A stretch of 64,000 bases of DNA from Candidatus Limnocylindrales bacterium (GTDB taxonomy: Bacteria > Moduliflexota > Moduliflexia > Moduliflexales > JAUQPW01): assembly GCA_035559535.1 (NCBI GenBank), contig DATMBG010000034.1:21215-85214 (forward strand), read 5' to 3'. Shown here one piece after another: positions 1-7,841 of this stretch (position 1 is the first letter of the stretch; each line of letters starts with the position of its first letter). Below the pieces are notes generated by a model that was not told the DNA's origin, made no database searches, and saw only the letters and a program-made list of their open reading frames with translations. A program made the translations under genes and the position numbers.

Positions 1-2
1 CT

Positions 3-302
3 TCTAAGGCGACTCTGGAAGTTATCCAGGAAGAAAAGCTGGTGGAAAATGCCCGGTCTGTGGGGGAATATGCCCTCAAAATTATTTCAGAGGTTCCCAG
101 GGTTAAAGAAGTTCGAGGACTGGGCCTGCTCATTGGAGTGGAAACAGATCTTCCTGGTGGAGAAGTCCAGAAGAAACTTTTATCTAAAGGAATTTTGGTA
201 GGAACTTCCGACCATCCTAAAACGATTCGATTATTGCCGCCCCTTATCATAGAAAGGACAGATATAGATCGGTTTACCCATGAGTTAAGAAAAATCTTAT
301 AA
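3..302 (+). CDS. argD: Acetylornithine aminotransferase, C-terminal part
   Basis: The window opens inside this gene. The frame is open from base 3 and ends at TAA 300-302, giving about 99 residues of a PLP-dependent class III aminotransferase. The segment GLGLLIGVE followed by a short region ending IRLLPPLII is the usual small-domain end of ArgD-type enzymes, which transaminate N-acetylglutamate semialdehyde to N-acetylornithine. The PLP lysine lies outside the window. The assignment is strengthened by the downstream argF'-argB pair on the same strand, 63 bp away. Another N-acyl-ornithine or GABA-type aminotransferase of the family remains possible. Confidence 0.8.
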   Translation, partial: SKATLEVIQEEKLVENARSVGEYALKIISEVPRVKEVRGLGLLIGVETDLPGGEVQKKLLSKGILVGTSDHPKTIRLLPPLIIERTDIDRFTHELRKIL

Positions 303-365
303 GATAAGATCTCCAAGGAATGAACCACGCCGGTTGGTTAAAACTTCGGAGGTCTGGAAGGAATA

Positions 366-1382
366 ATGACCTACACAAACTTTAAAGGTAGACATTTTAT
401 CAATACTCAAGACTGGACACGCGAGGAATTGGAACAGCTCCTGGAATTGGCTATAGATATGAAGCGACAGCCGTTCCGGAAATCTTTGGTCAATAAATCG
501 CTCCTGCTGCTTTTCTTTAATCCCTCTCTCCGGACCCGAACTTCGTTCCAATTAGGTATGCATCAACTGGGAGGAACGACCGTGGTTCTCAACATGGGAT
601 TAGAGGTTTGGAATCTGGAGGTTGAAGAGGGGGTGGTTATGGATGGAAAAGCCGCGGAACATATCAAGGAAGCTGCGCGGGTCTTTTCCAGATATGGGGA
701 TATGATCGGGGTCCGAAAATTTCCGGATCTTGTGGATTGGAAAAAGGAAAAACAAGATGCCGTTATTCAGGCTTTTGTCAAATGGGGAAGTGTTCCCGTT
801 ATCAACATGGAATCCCACCTCTACCATCCCTGTCAGGCTATGGCGGATATGTTAACAATTCAGGAACACCTGGGAGGATTTAAAGGACGAAAGTTTCTTC
901 TGACCTGGGCCTATCATCCCAAACCTCTTCCGACCAGTGTTCCCAATTCAGCCCTGCTGGCTGCAAGTAAAATGGGAATGGATGTTGTCCTGGCCCATCC
1001 CAAGGGATATGACCTGGATGAAGATATTTTAAAAGCGGTTCGAGAAAATGCCGCCCTGAATCAAAGCTCATTTCAGATCGTTCATACTATGGAAGAAGGC
1101 TTCCAAAACGCCGATATTGTTTATGCCAAAAGTTGGGGGGCTCCAGCTTTTTATGGGAATTGGGACGAAGAAGCCAAACTCCGAGCCGAGTTGAAGGACT
1201 GGCGGGTTACCCAGAAAAGAATGCAGCTTACCCGGAATGGTAAGTTTATGCATTGTCTTCCGGTTCGAAGAAATGTAGTGGTAGACGATGAGGTTATCGA
1301 TGGACCCAACTCTATCGTCTACGATGAAGCCGAAAACCGACTCCATGTACAAAAAGCAATATTAGAGGCGATATTAAGTTAG
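366..1382 (+). CDS. argF': N-acyl-L-ornithine carbamoyltransferase (ArgF'-type)
   Basis: The 338-residue product carries the carbamoyl-phosphate motif SLRTRTS (54-60), HPCQ (154-157) and a late FMHCLPVRRN block, followed by ENRLHVQKA. This block and the long 70-100 insertion are typical of acetyl- or succinyl-ornithine carbamoyltransferases (Xanthomonas and Bacteroides types), not of classical ArgF. These enzymes carbamoylate N-acylornithine, so the acyl group is removed later from acylcitrulline. From memory of the family, the residue before the EH pair (VMDGxxxEH) sets acyl preference: Glu in the acetyl form, Pro in the succinyl form. Here it is Ala97. The start follows AAGGA five bases upstream. 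It lies between argD and argB. Confidence 0.88.
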   Translation: MTYTNFKGRHFINTQDWTREELEQLLELAIDMKRQPFRKSLVNKSLLLLFFNPSLRTRTSFQLGMHQLGGTTVVLNMGLEVWNLEVEEGVVMDGKAAEHIKEAARVFSRYGDMIGVRKFPDLVDWKKEKQDAVIQAFVKWGSVPVINMESHLYHPCQAMADMLTIQEHLGGFKGRKFLLTWAYHPKPLPTSVPNSALLAASKMGMDVVLAHPKGYDLDEDILKAVRENAALNQSSFQIVHTMEEGFQNADIVYAKSWGAPAFYGNWDEEAKLRAELKDWRVTQKRMQLTRNGKFMHCLPVRRNVVVDDEVIDGPNSIVYDEAENRLHVQKAILEAILS

Positions 1383-1383
1383 A

Positions 1384-1445
1384 CGAAAGGGACGAGGCAA
1401 AAGGAGAACATCTTTGTCCCTTTTCCCTTTCGCCTTTTACCTTTG
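1384..1445 (+). repeat. Purine/pyrimidine palindrome between argF' and argB
   Basis: The 66-bp gap is a folded purine-rich then pyrimidine-rich stretch. CGAAAGGG (1384-1391) pairs with CCCTTTCG (1425-1432). AAAGGGAC (1386-1393) can instead pair with GTCCCTTT (1416-1423). AGGCAAAAGG (1395-1404) pairs with CCTTTTACCT (1433-1442) with one mismatch. The right arm ends about six bases before the argB ATG and no Shine-Dalgarno sequence is present. It belongs with the other polarity-conserved palindromes of this window. Confidence 0.6.
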
Positions 1446-1448
1446 TAA

Positions 1449-2372
1449 ATGAAAGACGTATCTATTTTAAGGACGGCGCTCCCTTATATCCAACGATTTA
1501 GAGATAATATTTTTGTCATTAAGCTGGGAGGAAATGTAATTATCGATGTTAAAAATCTAGATCTGGTCACAGAGGAAATTACTCTACTCCATCTGGTAGG
1601 AATTCATATTGTTGTGGTTCATGGCGGGGGAAAACAGGCCGATGAACTTCTGGAAAAACTCCATCATACTTCGAGGAAAATAAACGGACGCCGGGTCACC
1701 GATGATGATACGTTGGAAGTAGCCAAGATGGTTTATTCGGGTAAGATCAGTACCGAAATTGTCTCCGCTCTGAGGCGGCATGGAGCCAAAGGCGTAGGCC
1801 TTACCGGAATTGACGGGGGACTGATTCAGGCCAGAAGGAGACCCCCTGTAAAGGTTTTTAATAAAGAAACCGGTCAGGAAGAAATGGTAGATTACGGACA
1901 TGTGGGCGACATTGAAAAAGTAAACCCGGATCTCCTTTTAACCCTGGTTAATGCCCGTTATATACCGGTTGTGGCGTCATTGGGAGCCGATGAAAAAGGG
2001 AATGTTTTAAATATCAATGCCGATGTCATTGCAGGGGAGATTGCCAAAAGCTTAAAAGCCGACAAATTGATCAGCATGAGCAATGTACGCGGGGTTCTTC
2101 GAGATATAAATGATCCGGATTCCTGTATCTCTTCCTTAAGTGTCCGAGAAGCTCAAGAACTCATTCAGAAAGGGATTATTGCCTCAGGTATGCTCCCTAA
2201 AATCCAATCCTGCATCGCAGCGGTGGAAGGTGGAGTACGGCGTGCCCACATTATCGATGGGACCAAGCGCGACTCGCTCCTTAAAGAAATTTTCAGGCCA
2301 GAAGGCGAAGGCACCATGATTGTAACCGATTCAGATAAGGAAAAATATTTAATGGAAGAATTCAAAGGATAG
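1449..2372 (+). CDS. argB: Acetylglutamate kinase
   Basis: The 307-residue protein is an amino-acid-kinase-fold enzyme that phosphorylates N-acetylglutamate, the second step of arginine synthesis. Visible family signatures are KLGGN near residue 25, VVHGGGKQ near 57, the GLTGIDGG segment, the NINAD nucleotide-binding stretch and GMLPKI near the end. Length is normal. The ATG at 1449 has no Shine-Dalgarno sequence because a palindrome occupies the spacer; no better in-frame start precedes it. In context it is co-transcribed with argD and argF'. If the carbamoyltransferase used succinylornithine, this kinase could act on the succinylated series, but nothing here shows that. Confidence 0.93.
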   Translation: MKDVSILRTALPYIQRFRDNIFVIKLGGNVIIDVKNLDLVTEEITLLHLVGIHIVVVHGGGKQADELLEKLHHTSRKINGRRVTDDDTLEVAKMVYSGKISTEIVSALRRHGAKGVGLTGIDGGLIQARRRPPVKVFNKETGQEEMVDYGHVGDIEKVNPDLLLTLVNARYIPVVASLGADEKGNVLNINADVIAGEIAKSLKADKLISMSNVRGVLRDINDPDSCISSLSVREAQELIQKGIIASGMLPKIQSCIAAVEGGVRRAHIIDGTKRDSLLKEIFRPEGEGTMIVTDSDKEKYLMEEFKG

Positions 2373-2442
2373 TGAGCGATAGGTCGTGGGCCGTGGATAG
2401 TTAAACCCACTTTCTGCTCACGGCCCACGATCTATCACCCAC
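2372..2442 (+). repeat. 24-bp inverted repeat between argB and the amidotransferase
   Basis: Left arm 2372-2395 and right arm 2419-2442 are complementary over 24 bp with three mismatches, one of them a G-U wobble. The loop is 23 bases. The core of the left arm is GTCGTGGGCCGTG. No T-run follows, so it is a poor intrinsic terminator. The right arm stops five bases before the next ATG (2448), which has no Shine-Dalgarno sequence. Confidence 0.75.
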
Positions 2443-2447
2443 TGCTT

Positions 2448-3182
2448 ATGCCTCCACTTATAGGTATTACCTGTTCAACCACGATCGGATCTTCCTGGAG
2501 TGTAAATTCTTTAGGACGTCTTCAGGACGCCGTTTATCGGAACTATAGTCAGGCCATCGAGTTTTGCGGAGGGGCCCCGATTCTCATCCCTGTCATCAAA
2601 AAAACAACGGCCTTAGAAAGTATCTTATCGAAGCTGGATGGATTGATCTTATCGGGGGGCAACGATATACATCCTCGGTTTTATGGAGAAGAACCCCTAC
2701 TCAAATTAGAGGCCATCGACGCAGAAAGAGATGTGATAGAAATCGAGCTAACCCGATTAGCTTTGGAAATGGATATTCCCATTCTGGGAATTTGTAGAGG
2801 GATCCAGGTCTTGAATGTGGCAGGTGGGGGAACCCTTTATCAAGATCTCGTTTCTCAAAAACCGAATTGTTTGAAGCATCGTCAAGAAGCCGATATGCAG
2901 GTTCAAACCCACCGAATTCGCCTGGACCGGGATAGTCTACTTTATCAGATTTTTAAGAAAGACGAAGTCTGGGTCAATAGTCGACATCATCAGGCGGTTA
3001 AAGATATAGCCCCCGGTTATCGGATTGCAGCGGTTGCCAGTGACGGAGTTATCGAGGGAATTGAAGATCTTTCCCGTAAGTTCGTAGTGGGAGTCCAATG
3101 GCATCCGGAGGGAACATGGGAAGTAGATGAAGATTCTCAGAATCTGTTTCGTGCATTTGTGGAAGCGGCTATACGGGCTTAA
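2448..3182 (+). CDS. Class I glutamine-amidotransferase-like hydrolase (PuuD-type)
   Basis: The 244-residue protein is of the peptidase C26 / gamma-glutamyl-gamma-aminobutyrate hydrolase family. It has the nucleophile elbow LGICRGIQ (Cys116), the oxyanion region ILSGGNDIHP near residue 68, and VQWHPEG near 220 giving the catalytic His and Glu. Members hydrolyse gamma-glutamyl amides such as gamma-Glu-GABA in putrescine breakdown. No other puu genes are nearby, so the substrate is open. It follows argB with only a palindrome between and may be read through from the arginine operon. Confidence 0.82.
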   Translation: MPPLIGITCSTTIGSSWSVNSLGRLQDAVYRNYSQAIEFCGGAPILIPVIKKTTALESILSKLDGLILSGGNDIHPRFYGEEPLLKLEAIDAERDVIEIELTRLALEMDIPILGICRGIQVLNVAGGGTLYQDLVSQKPNCLKHRQEADMQVQTHRIRLDRDSLLYQIFKKDEVWVNSRHHQAVKDIAPGYRIAAVASDGVIEGIEDLSRKFVVGVQWHPEGTWEVDEDSQNLFRAFVEAAIRA

Positions 3183-3479
3183 ATCCCTCCAAGGGTTCGA
3201 TTCTACCCTTTAAAGGTTTTGATGCGTTATTTTCCTCAAATTCCCCAACGACTTCCAGATTCCCTGCAATACCATAATTTACTACTAATTGAGGCCTGAT
3301 AAGGGTATTTTCCCCTCTGTACGTTCTAGATTGAGATATCCCAGCTCAATCTCCATCTCTTTAGGATCGACTCCAGCGGCATCGGTCGAGATGAAAGGTC
3401 GATACCCCCAGGCAGCGACGGGAAGGAACAGTATGAACAGGAGAGGTAAAGTTCCTTCCCCGAAGAAGACGCCTATCAT
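3183..3479 (-). pseudogene. Remnant of an exported outer-membrane-like protein
   Basis: A strong start (AAGGAG five bases before ATG at 3479) opens a signal peptide (LPLLFILFLPVAAWG) followed by YRPFISTDAAGVDP and KEMEIELGYLNLER. The frame stops at 3285-3287. The other frame from about 3300 continues naturally with RPQLVVNYGIAGNLEVVGEF and stays open into the end of the upstream amidotransferase gene. This fits a one-base frameshift plus loss of the C-terminal two thirds. The start resembles hypothetical beta-rich exported proteins of about 270 residues that begin with the same YRPFxSTDA pattern. It is the last gene of the minus-strand two-component cluster. Confidence 0.6.
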
Positions 3480-3514
3480 CCGAACTCCTTTCCTGTTCAA
3501 GCTCCCTCCTTATT

Positions 3515-4453
3515 TTACCCTCCAAATTCTTTTTGGGTACTGAGTGCGGCTTTTATCCCTTTTGCGAGGTCACTGGTTGAGCCAACACCCCAGTAATGAA
3601 GGAATACCGTGCGAGGGGATTCCATAATCATGTGGTTATGGAGAGCAACAATGTTAATCTTAGCACTACGAAGCGCCTTGAGCACAGGTTGAACCTCATT
3701 CTCAAGCATAACAAAATCACCGTCCACCACAGCTTTATCATCGCTTCCAACAAAGGCAGCCCAGGTGTTCACTCCCATTTCATTTCCGATTTCGTAGCCC
3801 TCCATCTTTGTGGTTCGACCAACAGTGATTTTATAAACTCCCTGGTTCATCTCGCCTTTCATACCGAGGATATCTTCAATTTTTTTGGGATCCAGCGTGG
3901 TATTGACAGAATCCAGATTAGCTTTAGGCATCTCACTTTTACCGCCGCTGGTCTCATTAATTTTGGCAAACACTTTTCCAACTGCCGTTGCGAGTTTCTC
4001 CTCATCGCCCATTCCACCGATATGCAAGAACATGACTTTTGGGGAATCCCAGAAGAAGTGGTTGTGTAGAGCAGTAACCTCCAGACCATTGCTTAAGGCA
4101 ACATCTATAACTGCATTAACCTGGTCTTCAAGCACAACATTATCGCCCATAACCATGGTACGGTCACCGACTTTTTTAAACGCTGCCCAGGAAGTAAGGC
4201 CCATAGGCGGGGTTATTTTTACACCTGCTGCGGTGACTTGGAGATCAGTGCGCGGAAGGCTAACTTTAAATACGCCTTCCTTTTCGTTGAGTTTTCCCTT
4301 TGCACCTGTGAGTTTCTCGATTTTAGCGGTATCGAGCTTTTCTTCTGCCAGGCCTGGTGTAACGGTCCAGGAAAGTGCCAGGAATGAAAAGGCAAAGACC
4401 ACCCCCACCAGGGAGATATACACGCTTTGTATGTTTACACATCTTATCTTCAT
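3515..4453 (-). CDS. Exported protein with two DUF1259 repeats
   Basis: The 312-residue protein has an N-terminal signal peptide (hydrophobic stretch at about 14-34, then GLAEEK) and two tandem homologous units of about 125 residues. Each unit ends in the DUF1259/LppY-LpqO hallmark: VTALHNHFFWDSPKVMFLH in the first and IVALHNHMIMESPRTVFLH in the second. The paired histidines suggest metal binding, but the family has no established function. AAGGA lies about nine bases before the ATG. It sits 87 bp behind a PepSY-like exported protein and a two-component system, so a stress or metal response at the cell envelope is a reasonable guess. Confidence 0.85.
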   Translation of the reverse strand: MKIRCVNIQSVYISLVGVVFAFSFLALSWTVTPGLAEEKLDTAKIEKLTGAKGKLNEKEGVFKVSLPRTDLQVTAAGVKITPPMGLTSWAAFKKVGDRTMVMGDNVVLEDQVNAVIDVALSNGLEVTALHNHFFWDSPKVMFLHIGGMGDEEKLATAVGKVFAKINETSGGKSEMPKANLDSVNTTLDPKKIEDILGMKGEMNQGVYKITVGRTTKMEGYEIGNEMGVNTWAAFVGSDDKAVVDGDFVMLENEVQPVLKALRSAKINIVALHNHMIMESPRTVFLHYWGVGSTSDLAKGIKAALSTQKEFGG

Positions 4454-4540
4454 AGGTTAAATTCCTTTCATTCCAGTGTTCACTAGAAAGCCTGAAACAG
4501 GCTTCTCCGGAAGATAGGTCTTTACATCGAGAAGAGCCTT

Positions 4541-5140
4541 TTATTTCTTGGTTGCCAGGGCATTACCTGTCATAAGGTCGTATCTCAATTCAACCACTTT
4601 ATCCTGGGCGGCCACAAGCACTACGAACTGAGGCTTATGATTTTCAACAACAGGAGTAATGGAGAATACGATCCCTTGCTGATCCTTCGACGCCTTATGG
4701 AGAATATCAAGGAGTGAGTGTGGTGAGATAGCCATCAGGGTGAGTTGCTGGGCTGAACGCTTTAGATGTTCTGGGTCTTTGAAAACTTCGACCTCGGGGT
4801 TCCACTTCTCCTCTTCCGGGCTTCCCGCGAGCTCCTTGAGGACATTGTGCTCAGCATCGGTGCCGAGTCCTTTCTCTGCAGTATAGACTGAAAGTGAAAG
4901 CTTTTTATTGTCATCAAGCTCAAATTTTGCTGAGATGGGAGTTTCTGGAGTCTTAGTTGCTTGCTGAATACCCTCGGTAAGCGTAATCTTGCTATGAGGA
5001 AGAACCTTGAGAAGCGGTCCATATTCCTCTTTTTCATATTCTCCAGCTTTTAAAGGCTGTAATCCCCAAATTCCCAATACCAGAAAGGTCGAGATAACTC
5101 CAATTGAAAAAACATTCAAAATACCCTTCTTTACTTGCAT
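4541..5140 (-). CDS. Exported PepSY-like protein
   Basis: The start is placed at the ATG at 5140 (MQVKKGILN), which has AGGAG seven bases upstream, rather than an in-frame start 27 bp earlier. The 199-residue product has a signal peptide ending near LQPLKAGEYEK. It then shows two PepSY-like units: one around ITLTEGIQQATKTPETPISAK and one ending VVELRYDLMTGNALATKK. PepSY domains are small inhibitory or ligand-binding modules in exported proteins. It lies directly downstream of the sensor kinase gene, which suggests it is part of the same regulon or modulates the signal. Confidence 0.65.
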   Translation of the reverse strand: MQVKKGILNVFSIGVISTFLVLGIWGLQPLKAGEYEKEEYGPLLKVLPHSKITLTEGIQQATKTPETPISAKFELDDNKKLSLSVYTAEKGLGTDAEHNVLKELAGSPEEEKWNPEVEVFKDPEHLKRSAQQLTLMAISPHSLLDILHKASKDQQGIVFSITPVVENHKPQFVVLVAAQDKVVELRYDLMTGNALATKK

Positions 5141-5217
5141 ACTACATCTCCTTTTGTTAAGCCCCAACCGTCCTCAACATCACCTCAACGCCCTGTGCGC
5201 CGGGAATGTACCCGAAT

Positions 5218-6654
5218 TTAATCAACGGGTAACGGCTGGGAACTCTGGTTATTCTCCAAGTCCGGGAGCACGATCCGGAAGGTGCTCCCTCTGCCCTCCT
5301 CACTCTCTAACTCGATGCGACCGCTATGTGCTTCAATAGCCCATCGAGCAATAGAGAGTCCGAGACCGGTTCCTCCCAGCTCCCGTGAGCGGGCTTTATC
5401 TATCCGGTAAAACCGATCAAAGATGCGCTCACGGTGTTCAGGGGCAATCCCGGGACCCCTATCGATCACCTCCAGAACAGAACCTTCCAGGCGCTTCTGA
5501 ACTACAATTCGGATGCAGGTACCCTCCGGGCTATACTTGATAGCATTATCGACTAAGTTAATAATAGCCTGACGGAGTACCATGCGATCCCCCCATATAT
5601 AAACGGGTCCTGTGGCTTCGATGGAGATAGATTGTTGCTTTTCCTCGGCAAGTACTCCCAACTGGTTTACTACCTCCCGGGCTAACTCTACCAGATCTAC
5701 CCGCTCAGGAGTTAGTTTCACGTGTCCGGCATCGGCTCGGGAGAGCATCAAGAGGTTATCCACCAACCGGTTCAGGCGATCCACTTCCTCCAACATGCTC
5801 CCGATCACCTCACGATAGGCCTTCGCATCCCGGGGCTCACGCAAGCCTACTTCGCCAACACTCCGAATGGCCGTAAGGGGGGTTCGAAGCTCATGGGACG
5901 CATCCGCCGTGAAGCGACGCATCTGCTCGAAAGATCGCTCCAAACGGGCAAAGGTCTCATTAAAGACCCTGGCCAGATGTCCCAGCTCGTCCTCAGGATT
6001 TTCAACCGGGAGTCGCTCTCTGAGCCTTTCTGCTGTGATCTTTCTTGCTTGCTCGGTCATTCGACTCACCGGCTCCAAGGCATGGCGTGCCAGGGTGTAG
6101 CCCCCTAATCCCGCGGTTCCGATTGCTAAGGGAAGACCCAAAACCAGTACCAATAGGAATTTCTTCAGCTCCTGGCGAAGCGGTTCTTCAGACCTTGCTA
6201 CCCGAATTACCACAGGAAGCCCGTTGAGGAGGTAGGAACCGCTTAAAAACCGAACATGGAGATTCTGGGGTAATTTAATGGATCTGACTACAAAGTGACC
6301 TTGCAGCTCGAAAGCGGATATAGGTCCTGGTTCTTCTTCCCTGGAGGAAGGACTACGGTAAAGAAGCTTACCTTCCGGGCTCCAAACTTCAAACCATTGA
6401 TTATTATCAGGATATTCGTTTTCTTCATGGTGGGAATCGGTATGCCAACGTACTCCTCCTTCTCCCGTCCGTTCCAGCATCTGCTCGGCAACTTCAAAGT
6501 CTTCGCGAAGCTGACGATCCAGTTCAGCAAAGAGATTGTATCGCAGAAATAGAAATACCCCTCCTGCATAAAAGACAAGTAGGACGGTGAGCGCCAGCGT
6601 ATACCACAGTGTAAGCCGCCCTCGAATACTGTGAAGATACCAGTACCTCTTCAT
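5218..6654 (-). CDS. Membrane sensor histidine kinase (CusS/heavy-metal type)
   Basis: The 478-residue kinase has TM1 at about 16-38, a periplasmic domain of about 125 residues, TM2 at about 166-186, a HAMP segment, and a HisKA box FTADASHELRTPL with phospho-acceptor His254. The HATPase domain shows NLVDNAIKYSPEG, DRGPGIAPEHRERIFDRF and GGTGLGLSIARW. The start overlaps the response-regulator stop by 4 bp (ATGA), so the pair is translationally coupled. The architecture is that of copper or heavy-metal responsive kinases, but the signal is unknown. Its exported neighbours (PepSY-like, DUF1259) are the likely targets or modulators. Confidence 0.93.
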   Translation of the reverse strand: MKRYWYLHSIRGRLTLWYTLALTVLLVFYAGGVFLFLRYNLFAELDRQLREDFEVAEQMLERTGEGGVRWHTDSHHEENEYPDNNQWFEVWSPEGKLLYRSPSSREEEPGPISAFELQGHFVVRSIKLPQNLHVRFLSGSYLLNGLPVVIRVARSEEPLRQELKKFLLVLVLGLPLAIGTAGLGGYTLARHALEPVSRMTEQARKITAERLRERLPVENPEDELGHLARVFNETFARLERSFEQMRRFTADASHELRTPLTAIRSVGEVGLREPRDAKAYREVIGSMLEEVDRLNRLVDNLLMLSRADAGHVKLTPERVDLVELAREVVNQLGVLAEEKQQSISIEATGPVYIWGDRMVLRQAIINLVDNAIKYSPEGTCIRIVVQKRLEGSVLEVIDRGPGIAPEHRERIFDRFYRIDKARSRELGGTGLGLSIARWAIEAHSGRIELESEEGRGSTFRIVLPDLENNQSSQPLPVD

Positions 6655-7334
6655 GGTTCGCCCTCCCGCAGGATAAAGCCAACCCCTCGCACGGTGTGGA
6701 TGAGTTTGGTTGCAAAGTCCTGATCCACTTTCTTCCTCAAGCGCGCAATATGAACATCGATGACATTATCCAGGGGCGTGGCTCGGGATGGCTCCTTCCA
6801 CACATCTCGGGTGAGCATTTCCCGAGACACCAGTTGGTTCTGGTGGCGGAGCAGGTACTCGAGGAGTTCAAATTCCCGCGCAGTCAAATTCAAGACCTGA
6901 CGACCACGAGTGACTTTTCGCGTTACCAGGTCCATCTCTAAGTCCCCTGCCTTAAGGCGAAGCACCTGGTCTGGCCGACCTCTACGTAAAAGCGCCCGAA
7001 TGCGGGCAAGGAGCTCGGGAAATGCAAAGGGCTTTATCAGGTAGTCATCAGCCCCGCTGTCAAGACCGAGTACCCGATCTTCGATAGCATCCTTTGCGGT
7101 TAGAATCAGAACCGGCGTCTGAAGCCCTCGTCTTCTCAATGTAGTAAGCACTTCGATCCCGTCTCGGCCTGGAAGCATCAGATCCAGCACTACCAGATCA
7201 AAAACCTCTGCATGGACATAAAAAAACCCCTCTTCCCCAGTTTTTGCGATGACGACTTCGTAGTGCTCGGCCTCAAGTCCTTCTTTCAAGGCTCGGGCTA
7301 CTTTAGTTTCGTCCTCGACAACAAGGATACGCAT
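6651..7334 (-). CDS. OmpR-family response regulator
   Basis: The start is set at MRILVVEDE (7334), the canonical beginning of a receiver domain, not the 39-bp longer in-frame start. The 227-residue protein has acidic residues near the N-terminus, phospho-acceptor Asp51 in VVLDLMLPGRDG, and the KPF lysine. Its C-terminal winged helix contains LTAREFELLEYLLRH and VDVHIARLRKKVD. It is coupled to the downstream sensor kinase by a 4-bp overlap. It probably controls this cluster of envelope proteins. Confidence 0.93.
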   Translation of the reverse strand: MRILVVEDETKVARALKEGLEAEHYEVVIAKTGEEGFFYVHAEVFDLVVLDLMLPGRDGIEVLTTLRRRGLQTPVLILTAKDAIEDRVLGLDSGADDYLIKPFAFPELLARIRALLRRGRPDQVLRLKAGDLEMDLVTRKVTRGRQVLNLTAREFELLEYLLRHQNQLVSREMLTRDVWKEPSRATPLDNVIDVHIARLRKKVDQDFATKLIHTVRGVGFILREGEP

Positions 7335-7841
7335 AGATTTTACTCTTCCGTAGGAGCAATCTGTTTGTAGCAACGATCCTACCTGATACTAAGCCCGGTA
7401 GGGGTGACCTGTGAAATTCTGGCATCGTTTTTATCCACAGGTCGCTCCTATGGGCCTAAAAGACCTCGGGGGTAACCCTATGGCTACAAACAGGTCGCCC
7501 CGCTGGGGCTTTTTGGGTAATTTAGCTTTGTCGAGGTAATTACCTTAAGAATTTAAGAATAAGGTAAGGTAGGCTGTCAGGTTTTCCTACTGAAGTTTTT
7601 CTGACATTCGTGTAAGGATTTAAGGGAGAACTTAGAGCGGTATGAAAATACTTCACCCTCCGTTCAACTATAACAGGTCAAGGAAATCCTATAAGAAATA
7701 AAATGAGGTAATATCCGAAGCTGAGTGTGGATAATAGAAAAGGGTAGGAATTTTCCTACTATCGGAATTTGTTTGCTTCGGCCTAACGTAGATACTCATG
7801 TTCAGCTACCACAGCCACAACTCTTGTACTTTCGCTCCAAT
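7335..7841. other. 507-bp intergenic region with REP-like words
   Basis: No gene is seen. The region holds two copies of an ACAGGTCGC(T/C)CC word (near 7436 and 7489) and a short hairpin GCCCC-GCT-GGGGC followed by TTTTT near 7497-7515. The T-run is on the plus strand, where no gene ends, so this is more likely a dispersed repeat than a terminator. A similar GCCCCGCTGGGGC word recurs near 36007. The two-component operon promoter should lie in the first 150 bp, but no convincing -35/-10 pair stands out. Confidence 0.5.

Noticed and set aside
7497..7515. GCCCCGCTGGGGC plus TTTTT as an intrinsic terminator
   Set aside because: The T-run is on the plus strand and no plus-strand gene ends there. 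A similar word recurs near 36007, so a dispersed repeat is more likely.
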